Source: Bacteroides sp.
GTDB lineage: Bacteria > Bacillota > Clostridia > Oscillospirales > Acutalibacteraceae
DNA: 64,000 nucleotides
NCBI GenBank assembly: GCA_023665085.1
Contig: JAMPEQ010000005.1
Location: 62,001 to 126,000, forward strand
Direction of reading: 5' to 3'
Shown here: positions 18,477 to 27,911 of the stretch, in pieces
Numbering within the stretch: position 1 is the first letter of the stretch
Layout: every line of letters starts with the position of its first letter
The notes under the pieces: generated by a model
Told to the model about the DNA's origin: nothing
The model's input: only the letters and a program-made list of their open reading frames with translations
The model's database searches: none
Made by a program: the position numbers and the translations under genes

Positions 18477-20984
18477 ATGGATAACAATGAAATTCGTTAT
18501 GACAATCAAAAAATTGTTGATGTAGAAATCAGCAGTGAAATAAGAAAAGCGTTCCTTGATTATTCAATGAGCGTTATAGTTTCCCGTGCTCTGCCTGATG
18601 TAAGAGACGGACTTAAGCCTGTTCACAGAAGAATTTTATATGCAATGTATAAAAATTCTCTTTATCCTGATAAGCCTTACCGTAAGTGTGCTACCACTGT
18701 CGGCGATGTGCTTGGTCATTATCATCCCCACGGTGACGCATCTGTTTATGATGCAATGGTAAGACTTGCTCAGCCTTTCTCTATGCGCCACACACTTGTT
18801 GACGGTCATGGTAACTTTGGTTCTGTAGACGGTGATCCGCCTGCTGCTTACCGTTACACTGAGTCAAGAATGAGCAAAACCTCTATGAAAATGCTGGAGG
18901 ATATAAAGAAAGATACAGTTGACTGGGCACCAAACTTTGATGACACGGAATATGAACCAACTGTTCTTCCTGCTCGTTTTCCTAATCTTTTGGTAAACGG
19001 CTCATCAGGTATTGCTGTTGGTATGGCAACAAATATTCCTCCTCACAATATGAGTGAGGTTGTTGAGGGTATGTGCTGTCTTATTGATAATCCAGATGCA
19101 GAGCTTGAAGAACTTATGCAGCATATTAAAGGACCTGATTTCCCAACTGCCGGAATTATTATGGGTGCAAGAGGAATAAGAGAAGCATATGCAACAGGCA
19201 GAGGCAAGATTTATGTTCGTGCAAGAGCAGAAATCATTGAAACCAGAGGTGACAGATTTAAAATTGTTGTAACTGAAATTCCTTATGGTGTAAACAAAGC
19301 AAGACTTATTGCAAGAATTGCAGAGCTTGTTAAGGATAAGAGACTTGAGGGCGTTGCTGATGTGCAGGATTATTCTGACAGACGCGGTATGCATATTGAG
19401 GTTACTGTAAAGAGAGATGCAAATGCACAGGTTGTTCTCAATAATCTTTATAAAATGACTGACATGCAGGTAACCTTCGGTGCAATTTTACTTGCACTTG
19501 ATGACGGTGTACCAAAGGTTCTTAACCTAAAGCAGATTCTTGAAAAATATATTGAATTCCAAAAGGATATTATCAGAAGAAGAACTGCTTTTGATTTGAG
19601 AAAAGCTCAGGAAAGAGCTCATATTTTGGAAGGACTTGCAAAAGCTATTGATATCGTTGATGATGTTATTGCAACAATTCGTGCCTGCAAAGGCGGACAG
19701 AGTGAAGCAAAGCAGGCAATTATGGACAAATTCGGCTTTGATGATCCGCAGGCAAGTGCAATTGTAGCATACCGTCTCGGTCAGCTTGCAGGACTTGAAA
19801 TTGAAAAAATACTCAACGAATTAAATGAACTGCATGAAAGAATTAAGGATTTAACAGATATTCTTCAGAATGAGGCAAGAATTCTTGATATAATCAAGGA
19901 AGAGGCAAGAGCAATTGCAGAAAAATTCGGTGATGAAAGAAGAACAGAAATTTCTGCCTTCAGCGGTGATGTTGATGATGAAGATTTAATTCCTGTTGAG
20001 GACTGCATACTGACTCTTACAGAAAAGGGATATATGAAGCGTCAGACTGTTGACACATACAAGGCACAGAACAGAGGCGGAAGAGGTATATCAGGTATGA
20101 GCAGAAGAGAAGAAGACGTTGCAAAGACAATGTTCACCTGCTCAACCCACGATTATGTAATGATATTTACCAACAAAGGTAAAGTATTTAAAATTAAGGG
20201 ATATGAAATTCCTGAAAGCAGCCGTACAAGCAAGGGAATGAATGTTGTTAATATTCTTCAGCTTGAAAACGGAGAGCAGGTAAGTGCAATGGTGCCTGTT
20301 CCAAAGGATGAAAGCAGAGCATACCTTTGCATGATGACCAGAAACGGTGTTATAAAAAGAACTGCTCTTAATCAGTATGACCATATAAGAAAATCAGGTA
20401 TTATTGCAATTAATCTTGACGAGGGTGATGAGCTTTCATGGGTAGAAATTACAGATGGTGAGCGAGAGCTTATTGTTGCAACTCATGACGGAATGAGCAT
20501 CTGCTTTAAGGAGTCTGATGCAAGACTTATCGGAAGAACTGCAAGAGGTGTTCGTGCAATTGAGCTTAAAGAGGATGACTATGTTGTCGGCTTTGCTGTT
20601 AAGCTTGACGGCTTTAAGCTTTTGACTGTAAGCGAAACAGGTTACGGAAGAAGAAGTGAGTTCAGTGACTACCGCGTTCAGAACAGAGCCGGTAAGGGAC
20701 TTATCAACTACCGTACAGAGCAGTTTGGCAAGGTTGCAATGATTGCACCTGTTAGTGATGACAATGATGTAATTATGATTTCCTCTGACGGAATTATTAT
20801 TCGTACTCATGCAGAACAGATTTCTACCTTCCAGAGACCTTCAAAGGGCGTTAAGGTAATGAGGGTAAATGAGGGCGAAAAGATAGCAACAATTTCAATT
20901 GTTGACAAGGCAGAAGATGCTGACGAAGCAGAAGAAAGTGACCAAACAGCTGAGTCTGAAAATACTGACACTGAAAACAAGTAA
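18477..20984 (+). CDS. gyrA: DNA gyrase subunit A
   Basis: DNA-cleaving subunit of gyrase. 835 aa. Catalytic Tyr lies in [10 protein letters not shown]; the GyrA box [10 protein letters not shown] and the repeated C-terminal beta-pinwheel blades follow, then an acidic tail. The quinolone region reads [17 protein letters not shown]: the position equivalent to E. coli Ser83 is Ala88, while Asp87 is kept as Asp92. GAGAGGTTGAG precedes the ATG. It ends the origin block. Confidence 0.98.
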   Translation: MDNNEIRYDNQKIVDVEISSEIRKAFLDYSMSVIVSRALPDVRDGLKPVHRRILYAMYKNSLYPDKPYRKCATTVGDVLGHYHPHGDASVYDAMVRLAQPFSMRHTLVDGHGNFGSVDGDPPAAYRYTESRMSKTSMKMLEDIKKDTVDWAPNFDDTEYEPTVLPARFPNLLVNGSSGIAVGMATNIPPHNMSEVVEGMCCLIDNPDAELEELMQHIKGPDFPTAGIIMGARGIREAYATGRGKIYVRARAEIIETRGDRFKIVVTEIPYGVNKARLIARIAELVKDKRLEGVADVQDYSDRRGMHIEVTVKRDANAQVVLNNLYKMTDMQVTFGAILLALDDGVPKVLNLKQILEKYIEFQKDIIRRRTAFDLRKAQERAHILEGLAKAIDIVDDVIATIRACKGGQSEAKQAIMDKFGFDDPQASAIVAYRLGQLAGLEIEKILNELNELHERIKDLTDILQNEARILDIIKEEARAIAEKFGDERRTEISAFSGDVDDEDLIPVEDCILTLTEKGYMKRQTVDTYKAQNRGGRGISGMSRREEDVAKTMFTCSTHDYVMIFTNKGKVFKIKGYEIPESSRTSKGMNVVNILQLENGEQVSAMVPVPKDESRAYLCMMTRNGVIKRTALNQYDHIRKSGIIAINLDEGDELSWVEITDGERELIVATHDGMSICFKESDARLIGRTARGVRAIELKEDDYVVGFAVKLDGFKLLTVSETGYGRRSEFSDYRVQNRAGKGLINYRTEQFGKVAMIAPVSDDNDVIMISSDGIIIRTHAEQISTFQRPSKGVKVMRVNEGEKIATISIVDKAEDADEAEESDQTAESENTDTENK

Positions 20985-21152
20985 TAGCTTTCGGAATATT
21001 GGCTTAATAGATTATTAATAATAATGGTTTGCAATTTTAACATAAATAGTGTATAGTTATTTTTGTTATAAATCTATATTATCAAAAAATCCGAAAATAA
21101 TCAGACAGTAAAGTGATGTCTGCTGTCTACCCCAAGAGGAGAGTATATACCT

Positions 21153-22871
21153 ATGGAAAAAGAAACATATGATATAGACGAAATACTGTCTGAGGTCAGA
21201 AAAAGACGTGAAGAGCAGGAGAAAAAATCAAATCCTGACATTGAAGAGGTAAAGCAATCTGCGCCTGAGGCAGAAAAAAAGCAGGAGGTTGAGCCTGGGC
21301 CGCCTAAGCAGGATGTCATGGCAGAAGAGCCTTCTGTTAAAGAACAGACTGCAGATATTCCTTTTACTCAGAATATTATAGATTCAAAAAAAGCTGAACA
21401 GATGATTAATTCTGTCAAACAAGAAAATGTAATATTTGAAAATCTTGAGGAAGTTAAGCCTGAAGCAGAAAAGCAGGAAATGGCGGAAAAAATTTCTGAC
21501 AATGACGTAAATGAAGAAGGTATGGTGGACCTGTTTTCTATTTCTGACGATTATTTTGCTGAGAAAGAGCTTGACGAGCCTAAGGAAAAAACTAAATTCT
21601 TCAAAACAAAAAAAGGAAAAATTATAAAGGCTGTTATAATAATTCTTTTAGTTCTTATACTGGCGGTCGGCGCTTTTGCGGGAGTATATATTTACAACAA
21701 AATCAATAATATGACTGAAAATGACGACAGTAAAAGACCTGAAACTGTTCAGAAATGGTCGGGTATGGATAAGCTTGAAGAAGAGTTTCCTGCAATTCAG
21801 GAAACTGATGCAAGCGAAATCGCATCCTTGCAGGATATGGTAAAAACATGGTACTACAACGGAGAACCTTGTCATTCTACTCATGTGCTTAATGTACTGC
21901 TTCTGGGTGAAGACACCAGAGGTGATGATATTCTTGAAGAAGGCACAAGAGCTGACTCGGCAATTATCGTAAGTATTAATATTGACACAGGTAAAATTAC
22001 ACTGACCTCGGTGCTGCGTGATGCGTATGCTTACTGGGAAACCACTAAGGGTGACGAGTCAACGGGCATGCTTGGCAAGATTAATGGTGCAATGTCGCGT
22101 GAAAACTGCAATATCAACACTTATATCAACTGTATTGAAAGACTTTACAAGGTTGATATTGATAACTATGTTATAGTCAACTTTGATTCCTTCAAAAAAA
22201 TTATTGATGCTATCGGTGGTGTAAACTTAGAGCTTACCTCTGCAGAGATTAATGAAATCAATAATCATCAGAAGAGATACGGCGGAGTTCATATTGACAA
22301 AACCTTTGACGGCAGCAGCGGTGAAATGCTTCTTGACGGCAGTCAGGCTCTTGCTTACTGCAGAATAAGATATATTGATTCAGATAATATGCGTGCTGAC
22401 AGACAAAAGACCTGCCTGATGGCAATTTATGATAAGGCTAAGAATGAGTCAAAAGCAACTCTTCTTAAGATGATTGATGCACTTTTGCCTTATGTAAGAA
22501 CAGGCTTCAGCACAAAAGAGGTTGTAAACCTTGCAAAATATGCGTTCACAGAAAATTGGCTCGGATATGATATCAATATGACAAGCATTCCCTATGCAAG
22601 AATTAAAGAAAAGGGCATGGGCGGCAGCAATTACGGAGAATGGATGTGGAGGCCTGACTATCCTCAGGATGCACATTATCTGCAGACCTTGCTTTACGGT
22701 CAGACAAATATTACCCTTGCACAGACAAGAGTTGATGTAGTTAAATGTGAAAACTATGGATTTTACAGTGAGGGCAGTGCACCTGTAACAGCAACAATTT
22801 ATAATGATGCGTATCAGATGCCGACAACATATGAAGAATTAGCAGAAGAAGAATCAACCACATCAAATTAA
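21153..22871 (+). CDS. LytR-CpsA-Psr (LCP) family cell-wall polymer ligase
   Basis: Probably transfers glycopolymers such as teichoic acid or capsule from polyprenyl carriers to peptidoglycan, outside the membrane. 572 aa. Long charged cytoplasmic N-terminus (1-155) rich in Glu, Lys and Gln; one transmembrane segment (about 159-180); LCP domain with LNVLLLGEDTRGDDILEEGT, RADSAIIVSINIDTGKITLT, SVLRDAYAYW, VNFDSFKKIIDAIGGVNLEL and CRIRYIDSDNMRADRQKTCL, so the catalytic Arg/Asp residues are present. Single gene with its own terminator. Confidence 0.88.
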   Translation: MEKETYDIDEILSEVRKRREEQEKKSNPDIEEVKQSAPEAEKKQEVEPGPPKQDVMAEEPSVKEQTADIPFTQNIIDSKKAEQMINSVKQENVIFENLEEVKPEAEKQEMAEKISDNDVNEEGMVDLFSISDDYFAEKELDEPKEKTKFFKTKKGKIIKAVIIILLVLILAVGAFAGVYIYNKINNMTENDDSKRPETVQKWSGMDKLEEEFPAIQETDASEIASLQDMVKTWYYNGEPCHSTHVLNVLLLGEDTRGDDILEEGTRADSAIIVSINIDTGKITLTSVLRDAYAYWETTKGDESTGMLGKINGAMSRENCNINTYINCIERLYKVDIDNYVIVNFDSFKKIIDAIGGVNLELTSAEINEINNHQKRYGGVHIDKTFDGSSGEMLLDGSQALAYCRIRYIDSDNMRADRQKTCLMAIYDKAKNESKATLLKMIDALLPYVRTGFSTKEVVNLAKYAFTENWLGYDINMTSIPYARIKEKGMGGSNYGEWMWRPDYPQDAHYLQTLLYGQTNITLAQTRVDVVKCENYGFYSEGSAPVTATIYNDAYQMPTTYEELAEEESTTSN

Positions 22872-22880
22872 ATAATAAAG

Positions 22881-22910
22881 AAAATGACTTCCCGCGGCGG
22901 AAGTCATTTT
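22881..22910 (+). terminator. Terminator after the LCP gene
   Basis: 12-bp stem (22881-22892 with 22899-22910) followed by T-rich sequence. Confidence 0.88.
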
Positions 22911-22922
22911 TGTGTTAAAATA

Positions 22923-22967
22923 AAAACAATCAGCCCGGATGAAATTATCTCAAGCTGATTGTTTTTT
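22923..22967 (+). terminator. Second terminator-like hairpin
   Basis: AAAACAATCAGC pairs with GCTGATTGTTTT, followed by a T-run. It lies just after the first LCP terminator. Confidence 0.7.
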
Positions 22968-23127
22968 GCACTAAAGTATCAATCACAAGTACAAATATAA
23001 AAATAAAAAATTGATGAAATACTGAATGGCCGAAGAACATACTAAAGAATTGTCGAAAAGCCTGAGTACATTGCGGTGACGACCATCCAGCAACTATAGT
23101 ATAACATAATAATTTTAAAAAATCAAT
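22968..23127. other. Unassigned non-coding stretch, possibly structured
   Basis: The gap before the next regulator contains a more GC-rich block of about 70 nt (about 23024-23093) whose ends ATGGCCG and CGACCAT can pair with one mismatch. The interior includes GTCGAAAAGCCTGAG and TTGCGGTGACGACC. I could not match it to a known riboswitch or sRNA, and see no ORF in it. Confidence 0.3.
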
Positions 23128-23190
23128 AGTTATTACTATATATATAGTAATAACTTGTGTATTTATATAGCTATTACTATCAAAATAGTA
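23128..23190 (+). promoter_or_regulatory. Palindromic operator upstream of xre
   Basis: A perfect 28-bp palindrome spans 23128-23155 (half-site AGTTATTACTATAT). A second, spaced inverted repeat TACTAT-CAAA-ATAGTA lies at 23175-23190, just before the Shine-Dalgarno. The shared TACTAT/ATAGTA half-sites suggest binding by the Xre protein encoded next, i.e. autoregulation. Confidence 0.65.
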
Positions 23191-23204
23191 TTGGGGTGAT
23201 AGTT

Positions 23205-23528
23205 ATGAGTATAGATTCTGCGCTGATAGGATCAAGAATAAGAAAATTTAGAAAGAAAGCAAAGCTGACACAGGAAAAGCTTGCTGAGCTTATGGAAGTA
23301 ACTCCCGGCTATATAAGTCAGATAGAGTTAGCCAAGTCCGCTCCAAATCTGGAAACTCTTGCAAAGCTCTGCGCAATTCTTGATTGTGACCTTTATTATG
23401 TTATTTCAGGTGCGATAATCAGCGAAAACAATTATCTTATGAGTGAGTTTGATGAAAAATTTCTGCTTCTTAGTGATGACCACAGACAGATTGTTATCGA
23501 TTTGATTGATGTTTTATTAAAACATTAA
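23205..23528 (+). CDS. Xre-family helix-turn-helix regulator
   Basis: 107 aa from the ATG at 23205, behind GGGGTGAT; the upstream in-frame start would run through the operator. N-terminal HTH_3 domain (IGSRIRKFRKKAKLTQEKLA, ELMEVTPGYISQIELAKSAP, NLETLAKLCAILDCDLYYVI), then a helical tail with LLSDDHRQIVIDLIDVLL. Probably represses its own promoter through the palindromes. Single gene. Confidence 0.85.
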   Translation: MSIDSALIGSRIRKFRKKAKLTQEKLAELMEVTPGYISQIELAKSAPNLETLAKLCAILDCDLYYVISGAIISENNYLMSEFDEKFLLLSDDHRQIVIDLIDVLLKH

Positions 23529-23530
23529 AG

Positions 23531-23571
23531 CATATGAAGGGAACGCTGTTTTTTAGCGTTCCCTTCATATG
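23531..23571. terminator. 17-bp hairpin between convergent genes
   Basis: CATATGAAGGGAACGCT (23531-23547) pairs perfectly with 23555-23571 around a T-rich loop. There is no T-run outside the stem. It lies between xre and the convergent phosphatase, probably a bidirectional terminator. Confidence 0.7.
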
Positions 23572-23610
23572 TTACAGATTGTGCAATATCAAATTGATGA
23601 GTAATACTCA

Positions 23611-24252
23611 TTATTCACTTTCTTTTTTCAAATCCTCAAGGCTGATAGGAGCAGTGTCAATTACTTCAAGCTTATTTGCCTGCATCCAAAGTGACGGTGT
23701 AATTCTCAGCTTATATCCATATCCTGCGTCCATCTGCCAATGCGCCATAGGTGCTTCGGGAACACCATAGCATGAAAGAATTGTCATAAGCACACCGGCA
23801 TGTCCGACTATGGCAATATTTGTTGTGCCTGTTTTTATACAGCCTTCCACAACCTTTTCAAATGCAGCGCAAATTCGGTTTATAAATTGGCCATTGCTTT
23901 CGCCGTAAGGGGTTGAGGTGTTCATATCTCCTCTCAGCCAGATTTTGAAATCCTCGTTATTTTCAAGATCCTTGGCAGTCAGACCTTCAAATTCTCCGAA
24001 ATTATATTCAATAAAATCATCAATTACGATAATATTATTCTGCGGAAACATTATTGAAGCCGAATCTTTGCACCTTTTAAGCGGAGATGAAAATACTGCA
24101 TCAACCTTTGGATAATGATGATGCGCCTTGATGCTGCGAAGGCTCTCTATACTATCTGTAGTAAGAGGCAAATCAGTATGCCCAATATACTGTGCGTTTA
24201 AGTTTCCTTTGGTAAGACCATGACGAAACAGGTAAATTGTGTATGTTTTCAT
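23611..24252 (-). CDS. Histidine phosphatase family protein
   Basis: 213 aa, phosphoglycerate-mutase-like fold. Phosphohistidine motif LFRHGLTKGN near the N-terminus, SSPLKRCKDSA, catalytic EYNFGEFEGLT and the second His in IVGHAGVLM. Members include alpha-ribazole phosphatase (CobC) and broad-specificity phosphatases; there are no cobalamin genes nearby, so the substrate is open. ATG behind AAGGAG. Divergent from the next Xre gene. Confidence 0.85.
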   Translation of the reverse strand: MKTYTIYLFRHGLTKGNLNAQYIGHTDLPLTTDSIESLRSIKAHHHYPKVDAVFSSPLKRCKDSASIMFPQNNIIVIDDFIEYNFGEFEGLTAKDLENNEDFKIWLRGDMNTSTPYGESNGQFINRICAAFEKVVEGCIKTGTTNIAIVGHAGVLMTILSCYGVPEAPMAHWQMDAGYGYKLRITPSLWMQANKLEVIDTAPISLEDLKKESE

Positions 24253-24366
24253 GTAAAAAGCTCCTTATATGTCGAATTATTACAAATAAATAACAAAGTT
24301 AAATTCTCACTTTACAAAAAGTAATACAGTGATATAATACTATTTGTAATAAGTGAGGGAATATTA

Positions 24367-25083
24367 ATGGAAAGTATAAAAGACGAAAAATTTGCAGAAA
24401 AATTAGAAAAACTCGAGAACAAAGCAGTAAATGCAAAAGAAAAGATTGAAGAAATAAAAAATGCAAAAGCAGAAAAATCAGAAAAAATATCGAGATTTGC
24501 TGCAATACTTTCAGAGCTGCGCAAGGAAAGAGGTATAAGCCAGAAGAAAGCAGCCTCACATCTTGGTATCAGTCAGGCTCTTTTAAGTCACTACGAAAAG
24601 GGTATAAGAGAGTGTGGTCTTGATTTTCTTATCAAGTGCAGTGAATACTACGGCGTTACCACCGATTATCTTTTGGGAATAAGCAAAAGCAGAAACGGTA
24701 TTGATGCGATGAGCCTTTTAAATACTGATGAAAGCTGCGAAAGCGAAATCAGCACACTTGCAGGTGCAACAGAGTTTTTGCTTAACATAATATCAACTGC
24801 CAGAGATGAGACGGCAACTAAGTATATTTATGATTACTATATGCTTTGCGTATACCGCGGTGCTCTTACAATGGCAAAGGCAGGACTTCTTCCTAAAGAA
24901 ATGTTCAAGCTGGATTTCAATCTTGGACGAGAGCTTGCAACAGCATCAATTGCAGTTGAGGATGCACGCTTCGGATTTATCGAGGACAAATCAAGAAACG
25001 GCTCTGATTTAGGTGCAAAGTCTGCACTTCACAATCTTATAGAAAATGCAGAAGAGCATATTCTTGCTAATTTTCTTCTGTAA
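24367..25083 (+). CDS. Xre-family regulator with N-terminal coiled coil
   Basis: 238 aa. A Lys/Glu/Ala-rich coiled coil (residues 1-45) precedes an HTH_3 domain (about 48-105: LSELRKERGISQKKAASHLG, ISQALLSHYEKGIRECGLDF). The C-terminal part is an uncharacterised helical domain that starts after YYGVTTDYLLGI. ATG behind GTGAGGGA. The coiled coil suggests stable dimerisation. Targets unknown; convergent with mtnN. Confidence 0.8.
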   Translation: MESIKDEKFAEKLEKLENKAVNAKEKIEEIKNAKAEKSEKISRFAAILSELRKERGISQKKAASHLGISQALLSHYEKGIRECGLDFLIKCSEYYGVTTDYLLGISKSRNGIDAMSLLNTDESCESEISTLAGATEFLLNIISTARDETATKYIYDYYMLCVYRGALTMAKAGLLPKEMFKLDFNLGRELATASIAVEDARFGFIEDKSRNGSDLGAKSALHNLIENAEEHILANFLL

Positions 25084-25109
25084 TATTGTGTTTTGTCAGG
25101 TTCGCATGC

Positions 25110-25820
25110 CTAACGGTAGAGGGATAACTGCTCCTGCTCTGTTTTAATAAAATTAATGATAATCGCTGTGGAAATATCTGCAGCGATTTTTTTGAATGTA
25201 GGATAATCAAGCTGAGAGCTTTCATCACCGCCGTCGCTGATACAGCGGATTACAGCGAACGGAATATTGTTTGCTGCACATGTATGACCTATTGCTCCGC
25301 CCTCCATTTCACCGCAAATGGCATTGAATTCCTGTTGAATATCTTTTTTCAGCTTACTGTCGGCAATGAAGGTATCACCGCTGGCGATTGTGCCGAGATG
25401 AATTTTTTCACCTGAATTGATTGCACATTGCGCAAGTCTTTCGCAAAGCTTGCTGTCAGTTTTAATTTTTATTACATTAAGACCGTTGATAAAGCCTTTG
25501 GGTTCACCGAGAGCAGTAATATCAATATCATACTGGCACACATCTGTTGCAATGACAATATTTTTGATAACAACATCGTCAGACAGTGAACAGCCGACAC
25601 CGACATTGATGATTTTATCGGCATCAAAGCAGTCTATCATAATCTGGGTGCAGAGAGAGGCATTTACCTTTCCGGGTGAGCACTGAGCAACGCACACCAT
25701 AACCTCTTCAATAAATCCGCACACAAATTCAATTCCTGCAACAGTGGTTGAAGTTTTGCCTGTTACCTTTGATTTAAGAGTATCAACCTCAACATCCATA
25801 GCACCGATAATTCCCAGCAT
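25110..25820 (-). CDS. mtnN: 5'-methylthioadenosine/S-adenosylhomocysteine nucleosidase
   Basis: Hydrolyses MTA and SAH to adenine and the thioribosyl sugar, in methionine salvage and SAM recycling. 236 aa. Seen: MLGIIGAMDVEVDTLKS, the GEMEGGAIGHTC ribose-binding Glu region, and CISDGGD with the catalytic Asp. ATG behind GAGGTG. The start region of purine nucleoside phosphorylases is similar, but the GAM-EV start and EMEG favour MTAN. Confidence 0.9.
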   Translation of the reverse strand: MLGIIGAMDVEVDTLKSKVTGKTSTTVAGIEFVCGFIEEVMVCVAQCSPGKVNASLCTQIMIDCFDADKIINVGVGCSLSDDVVIKNIVIATDVCQYDIDITALGEPKGFINGLNVIKIKTDSKLCERLAQCAINSGEKIHLGTIASGDTFIADSKLKKDIQQEFNAICGEMEGGAIGHTCAANNIPFAVIRCISDGGDESSQLDYPTFKKIAADISTAIIINFIKTEQEQLSLYR

Positions 25821-25936
25821 ATTGTTACACCTCTGTTTTAAATTATAAAAATTGGGGTGGAGTTTAATATTTTACCCAACATATAGTGCTATTATAATAT
25901 ATAAAAAAGATAATTACAAGATTATTAATTTTTTTG

Positions 25937-25966
25937 TTGACAAGGCTTGCTTTATTAATATATAAT
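25937..25966 (+). promoter_or_regulatory. Promoter for the rpmH-rnpA operon
   Basis: TTGACA (25937-25942), 18-bp spacer, TATAAT (25961-25966). The roughly 155-nt leader that follows contains a CTGCAT/ATGCAG hairpin (26053-26072 area) and an AAGAC/GTCTT hairpin just before the rpmH ribosome site. Confidence 0.8.
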
Positions 25967-26122
25967 AATGAACGATATTGTGGAATTGTATCTCTATATA
26001 CAAACTTTATTTTGTTTGACTAAGTATGCGATACAGCACCAAATAGCATTTGCCTGCATTATACCCATGCAGAGATTATAAAAGATTAAGACGAGTTTAG
26101 TCTTTTGATTGGAGTGAAAAAA

Positions 26123-26257
26123 ATGAAGAGAACTTATCAGCCTAAGAAGAGACATGCTAAGAAGGAGCACGGCTTCAGAAAGAGAATGTCAACAAAGAAT
26201 GGTAGAAAGGTACTTGCTCGCCGTCGTGCAAAGGGCAGAAAGAAGCTTTCTTACTAA
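26123..26257 (+). CDS. rpmH: 50S ribosomal protein L34
   Basis: 44-aa, strongly basic protein starting [20 protein letters not shown] and ending KGRKKLSY, the full L34 pattern ([15 protein letters not shown]). ATG behind TTGGAGTG. First gene of the rpmH-rnpA-yidD-yidC-jag set. Confidence 0.97.
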   Translation: MKRTYQPKKRHAKKEHGFRKRMSTKNGRKVLARRRAKGRKKLSY

Positions 26258-26278
26258 TTACCGATTGGGAGTGATTAG

Positions 26279-26611
26279 GTGAAAAGCACCACCTTAAAGG
26301 AAAATAAGGATTTTCGCCGTCTGTATTACAGAGGCAAAAGTGAAGCTTCCTCATGCATAGTAACTTACGTAATGAAAAATAATTTCGGCTCGACTCGTGT
26401 GGGCATTACCAGCGGAAAGAAAATCGGCAATGCCGTTAAGCGCAACCGGGCTAGAAGAATTATTCGTGCGGCATTCAGCAGCTATGAAGGCAGTCTCAAC
26501 GGCAGCTATGACATAGTGTTTGTTGCCAGAACACGAACAACTCAGGTAAAAATGCAGGAAGTTGAACAGCAGATGGGTGAACAGCTTAAGAGGTTGGGAG
26601 TGATAGTTTGA
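26279..26611 (+). CDS. rnpA: Ribonuclease P protein component
   Basis: Protein subunit of RNase P, which helps the catalytic RNA mature tRNA 5' ends. 110 aa with a GTG start after GGGAGTGATTAG. The RNR motif is seen as KKIGNAVKRNRARRIIRAAF. The stop overlaps the yidD start (TTGA). Confidence 0.95.
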   Translation: MKSTTLKENKDFRRLYYRGKSEASSCIVTYVMKNNFGSTRVGITSGKKIGNAVKRNRARRIIRAAFSSYEGSLNGSYDIVFVARTRTTQVKMQEVEQQMGEQLKRLGVIV

Positions 26612-26856
26612 AAAAGCTTATCAAAAAAGTAATGATTTTTTTAATCAGAACTTATCAGCTTACTATCAGTCCGCGGTTTTCTCACGGAAGCTGCAGATAT
26701 AACCCTACCTGCTCCCAGTACGCCATTGAGGCTATAGAAATTCACGGAATTTTTAAGGGTACTCTTTTGGCAGTACGGCGGATTATGAGATGTAATCCCT
26801 TTTTTAAAGGTGGATGGGATCCTGTTCCCCCAAAGAAAACTAATGAGGATAACTAA
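26608..26856 (+). CDS. yidD: Membrane protein insertion efficiency factor YidD
   Basis: 82 aa, TTG start overlapping the rnpA stop. HGSCRYNPTCSQYAIEAIEI and RRIMRCNPFFKGGWDPVP are the diagnostic YidD segments. An amphipathic N-terminal helix likely attaches it to the membrane, where it aids YidC. Its TAA shares bases with the yidC ATG. Confidence 0.95.
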   Translation: MKKLIKKVMIFLIRTYQLTISPRFSHGSCRYNPTCSQYAIEAIEIHGIFKGTLLAVRRIMRCNPFFKGGWDPVPPKKTNEDN

Positions 26857-27896
26857 TGAACAGTATATTACTTGCGACTGCATCTAATGGTATTGCTTTT
26901 TTGAAGCCGCTTTACTGGTTGTTTGGTAAATGCATGATGTTTCTCATGGAGCTTATCGGTAATCAGTACTTTTTAGCCATTGTCATTTTTACTATTGTGA
27001 CAAGACTTTTGCTTTTACCGCTTAATATTAAGCAGCAGGGCACTATGGCTAAAACCTCAAGACTTCAGCCTAAAATTCAAAAAATTCAGGCAAAATATCA
27101 GTATAACGGAAATGATCCGAAAGAACGTCAGAGAATGCAGCAAAAAATGAATGAGGAAATGCAGAACCTCTATTCACGTGAAGGACACAATCCTATGCAG
27201 ATGGGCTGCGGACCTATGGCGTTTCAGATGATATTTCTCATGGGAATTATCGGTATTATCTATTATCCTATCTCTTATGTGCTCGGTGCAGGTGAATTTG
27301 TTGACTATTCACAGCAGATTCTTGATAAAATACTGCCGATATATCAAGAGATGATTGGCGATCCTAAAGCGAATATCACCTATCTTCAGCTCAATATTCT
27401 TGAGAATTTTGACGCATACAAGCAGGTGCTTCAGGAAAGCTTTCCAAAGGTATTTACCGATTCAATGTGTGCAGATATTTCTGCATACCGTGACGGCATG
27501 AATTTATTTGGGCTTGATATGACAGCTGTTCCACACTGGAAAACAGAAAGCGGAGCGTTTAACACACTTGTTATAATTCCGATTCTTTGTCTTTTAACAT
27601 CACTGGCTTCAAGCGTTGTATCCACTAGAATTCAAAAGAAAAATAATCCGGCAGCAGCAAATCAGATGGGCTCAATGATGATGATGATGCTAATGATGCC
27701 ATTCTTCTCATTCTACATCTCATTTAAAGTTACTGCAGCAGTAGGCTTTTATTGGATTATTTCTAATATTGTTGCAATTTTGCAGCAAATCTTTATTTTC
27801 AAACAGTATCCTCCGCGCAAAACACAGGCAAAGCTTATGGTGCAGAATACTATTGAGCGTCGTTCGCGTGAGGAAAACATTAAGAAAATTAAATAA
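26856..27896 (+). CDS. yidC: YidC/SpoIIIJ-type membrane protein insertase
   Basis: Inserts membrane proteins with or without Sec. 346 aa. Seen: IVIFTIVTRLLLLPLNIKQQ with the conserved groove Arg, a basic coiled-coil hairpin (LQPKIQKIQAKY), QMGCGPMAFQMIFLMG, a Met-rich segment (MGSMMMMMLMMPFFSFYISF) and GFYWIISNIVAILQQ. No lipobox Cys at the N-terminus. About 100 aa longer than usual in the region after the second transmembrane segment. It may also serve sporulation, as SpoIIIJ does. Confidence 0.95.
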   Translation: MNSILLATASNGIAFLKPLYWLFGKCMMFLMELIGNQYFLAIVIFTIVTRLLLLPLNIKQQGTMAKTSRLQPKIQKIQAKYQYNGNDPKERQRMQQKMNEEMQNLYSREGHNPMQMGCGPMAFQMIFLMGIIGIIYYPISYVLGAGEFVDYSQQILDKILPIYQEMIGDPKANITYLQLNILENFDAYKQVLQESFPKVFTDSMCADISAYRDGMNLFGLDMTAVPHWKTESGAFNTLVIIPILCLLTSLASSVVSTRIQKKNNPAAANQMGSMMMMMLMMPFFSFYISFKVTAAVGFYWIISNIVAILQQIFIFKQYPPRKTQAKLMVQNTIERRSREENIKKIK

Positions 27897-27911
27897 TTAT
27901 CGGAGGATTAT

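Noticed and set aside
23611-24252. Assigning the histidine phosphatase as CobC
   Set aside because: Motifs fit the general superfamily, and no cobalamin genes are nearby, so the specific name is unsupported.
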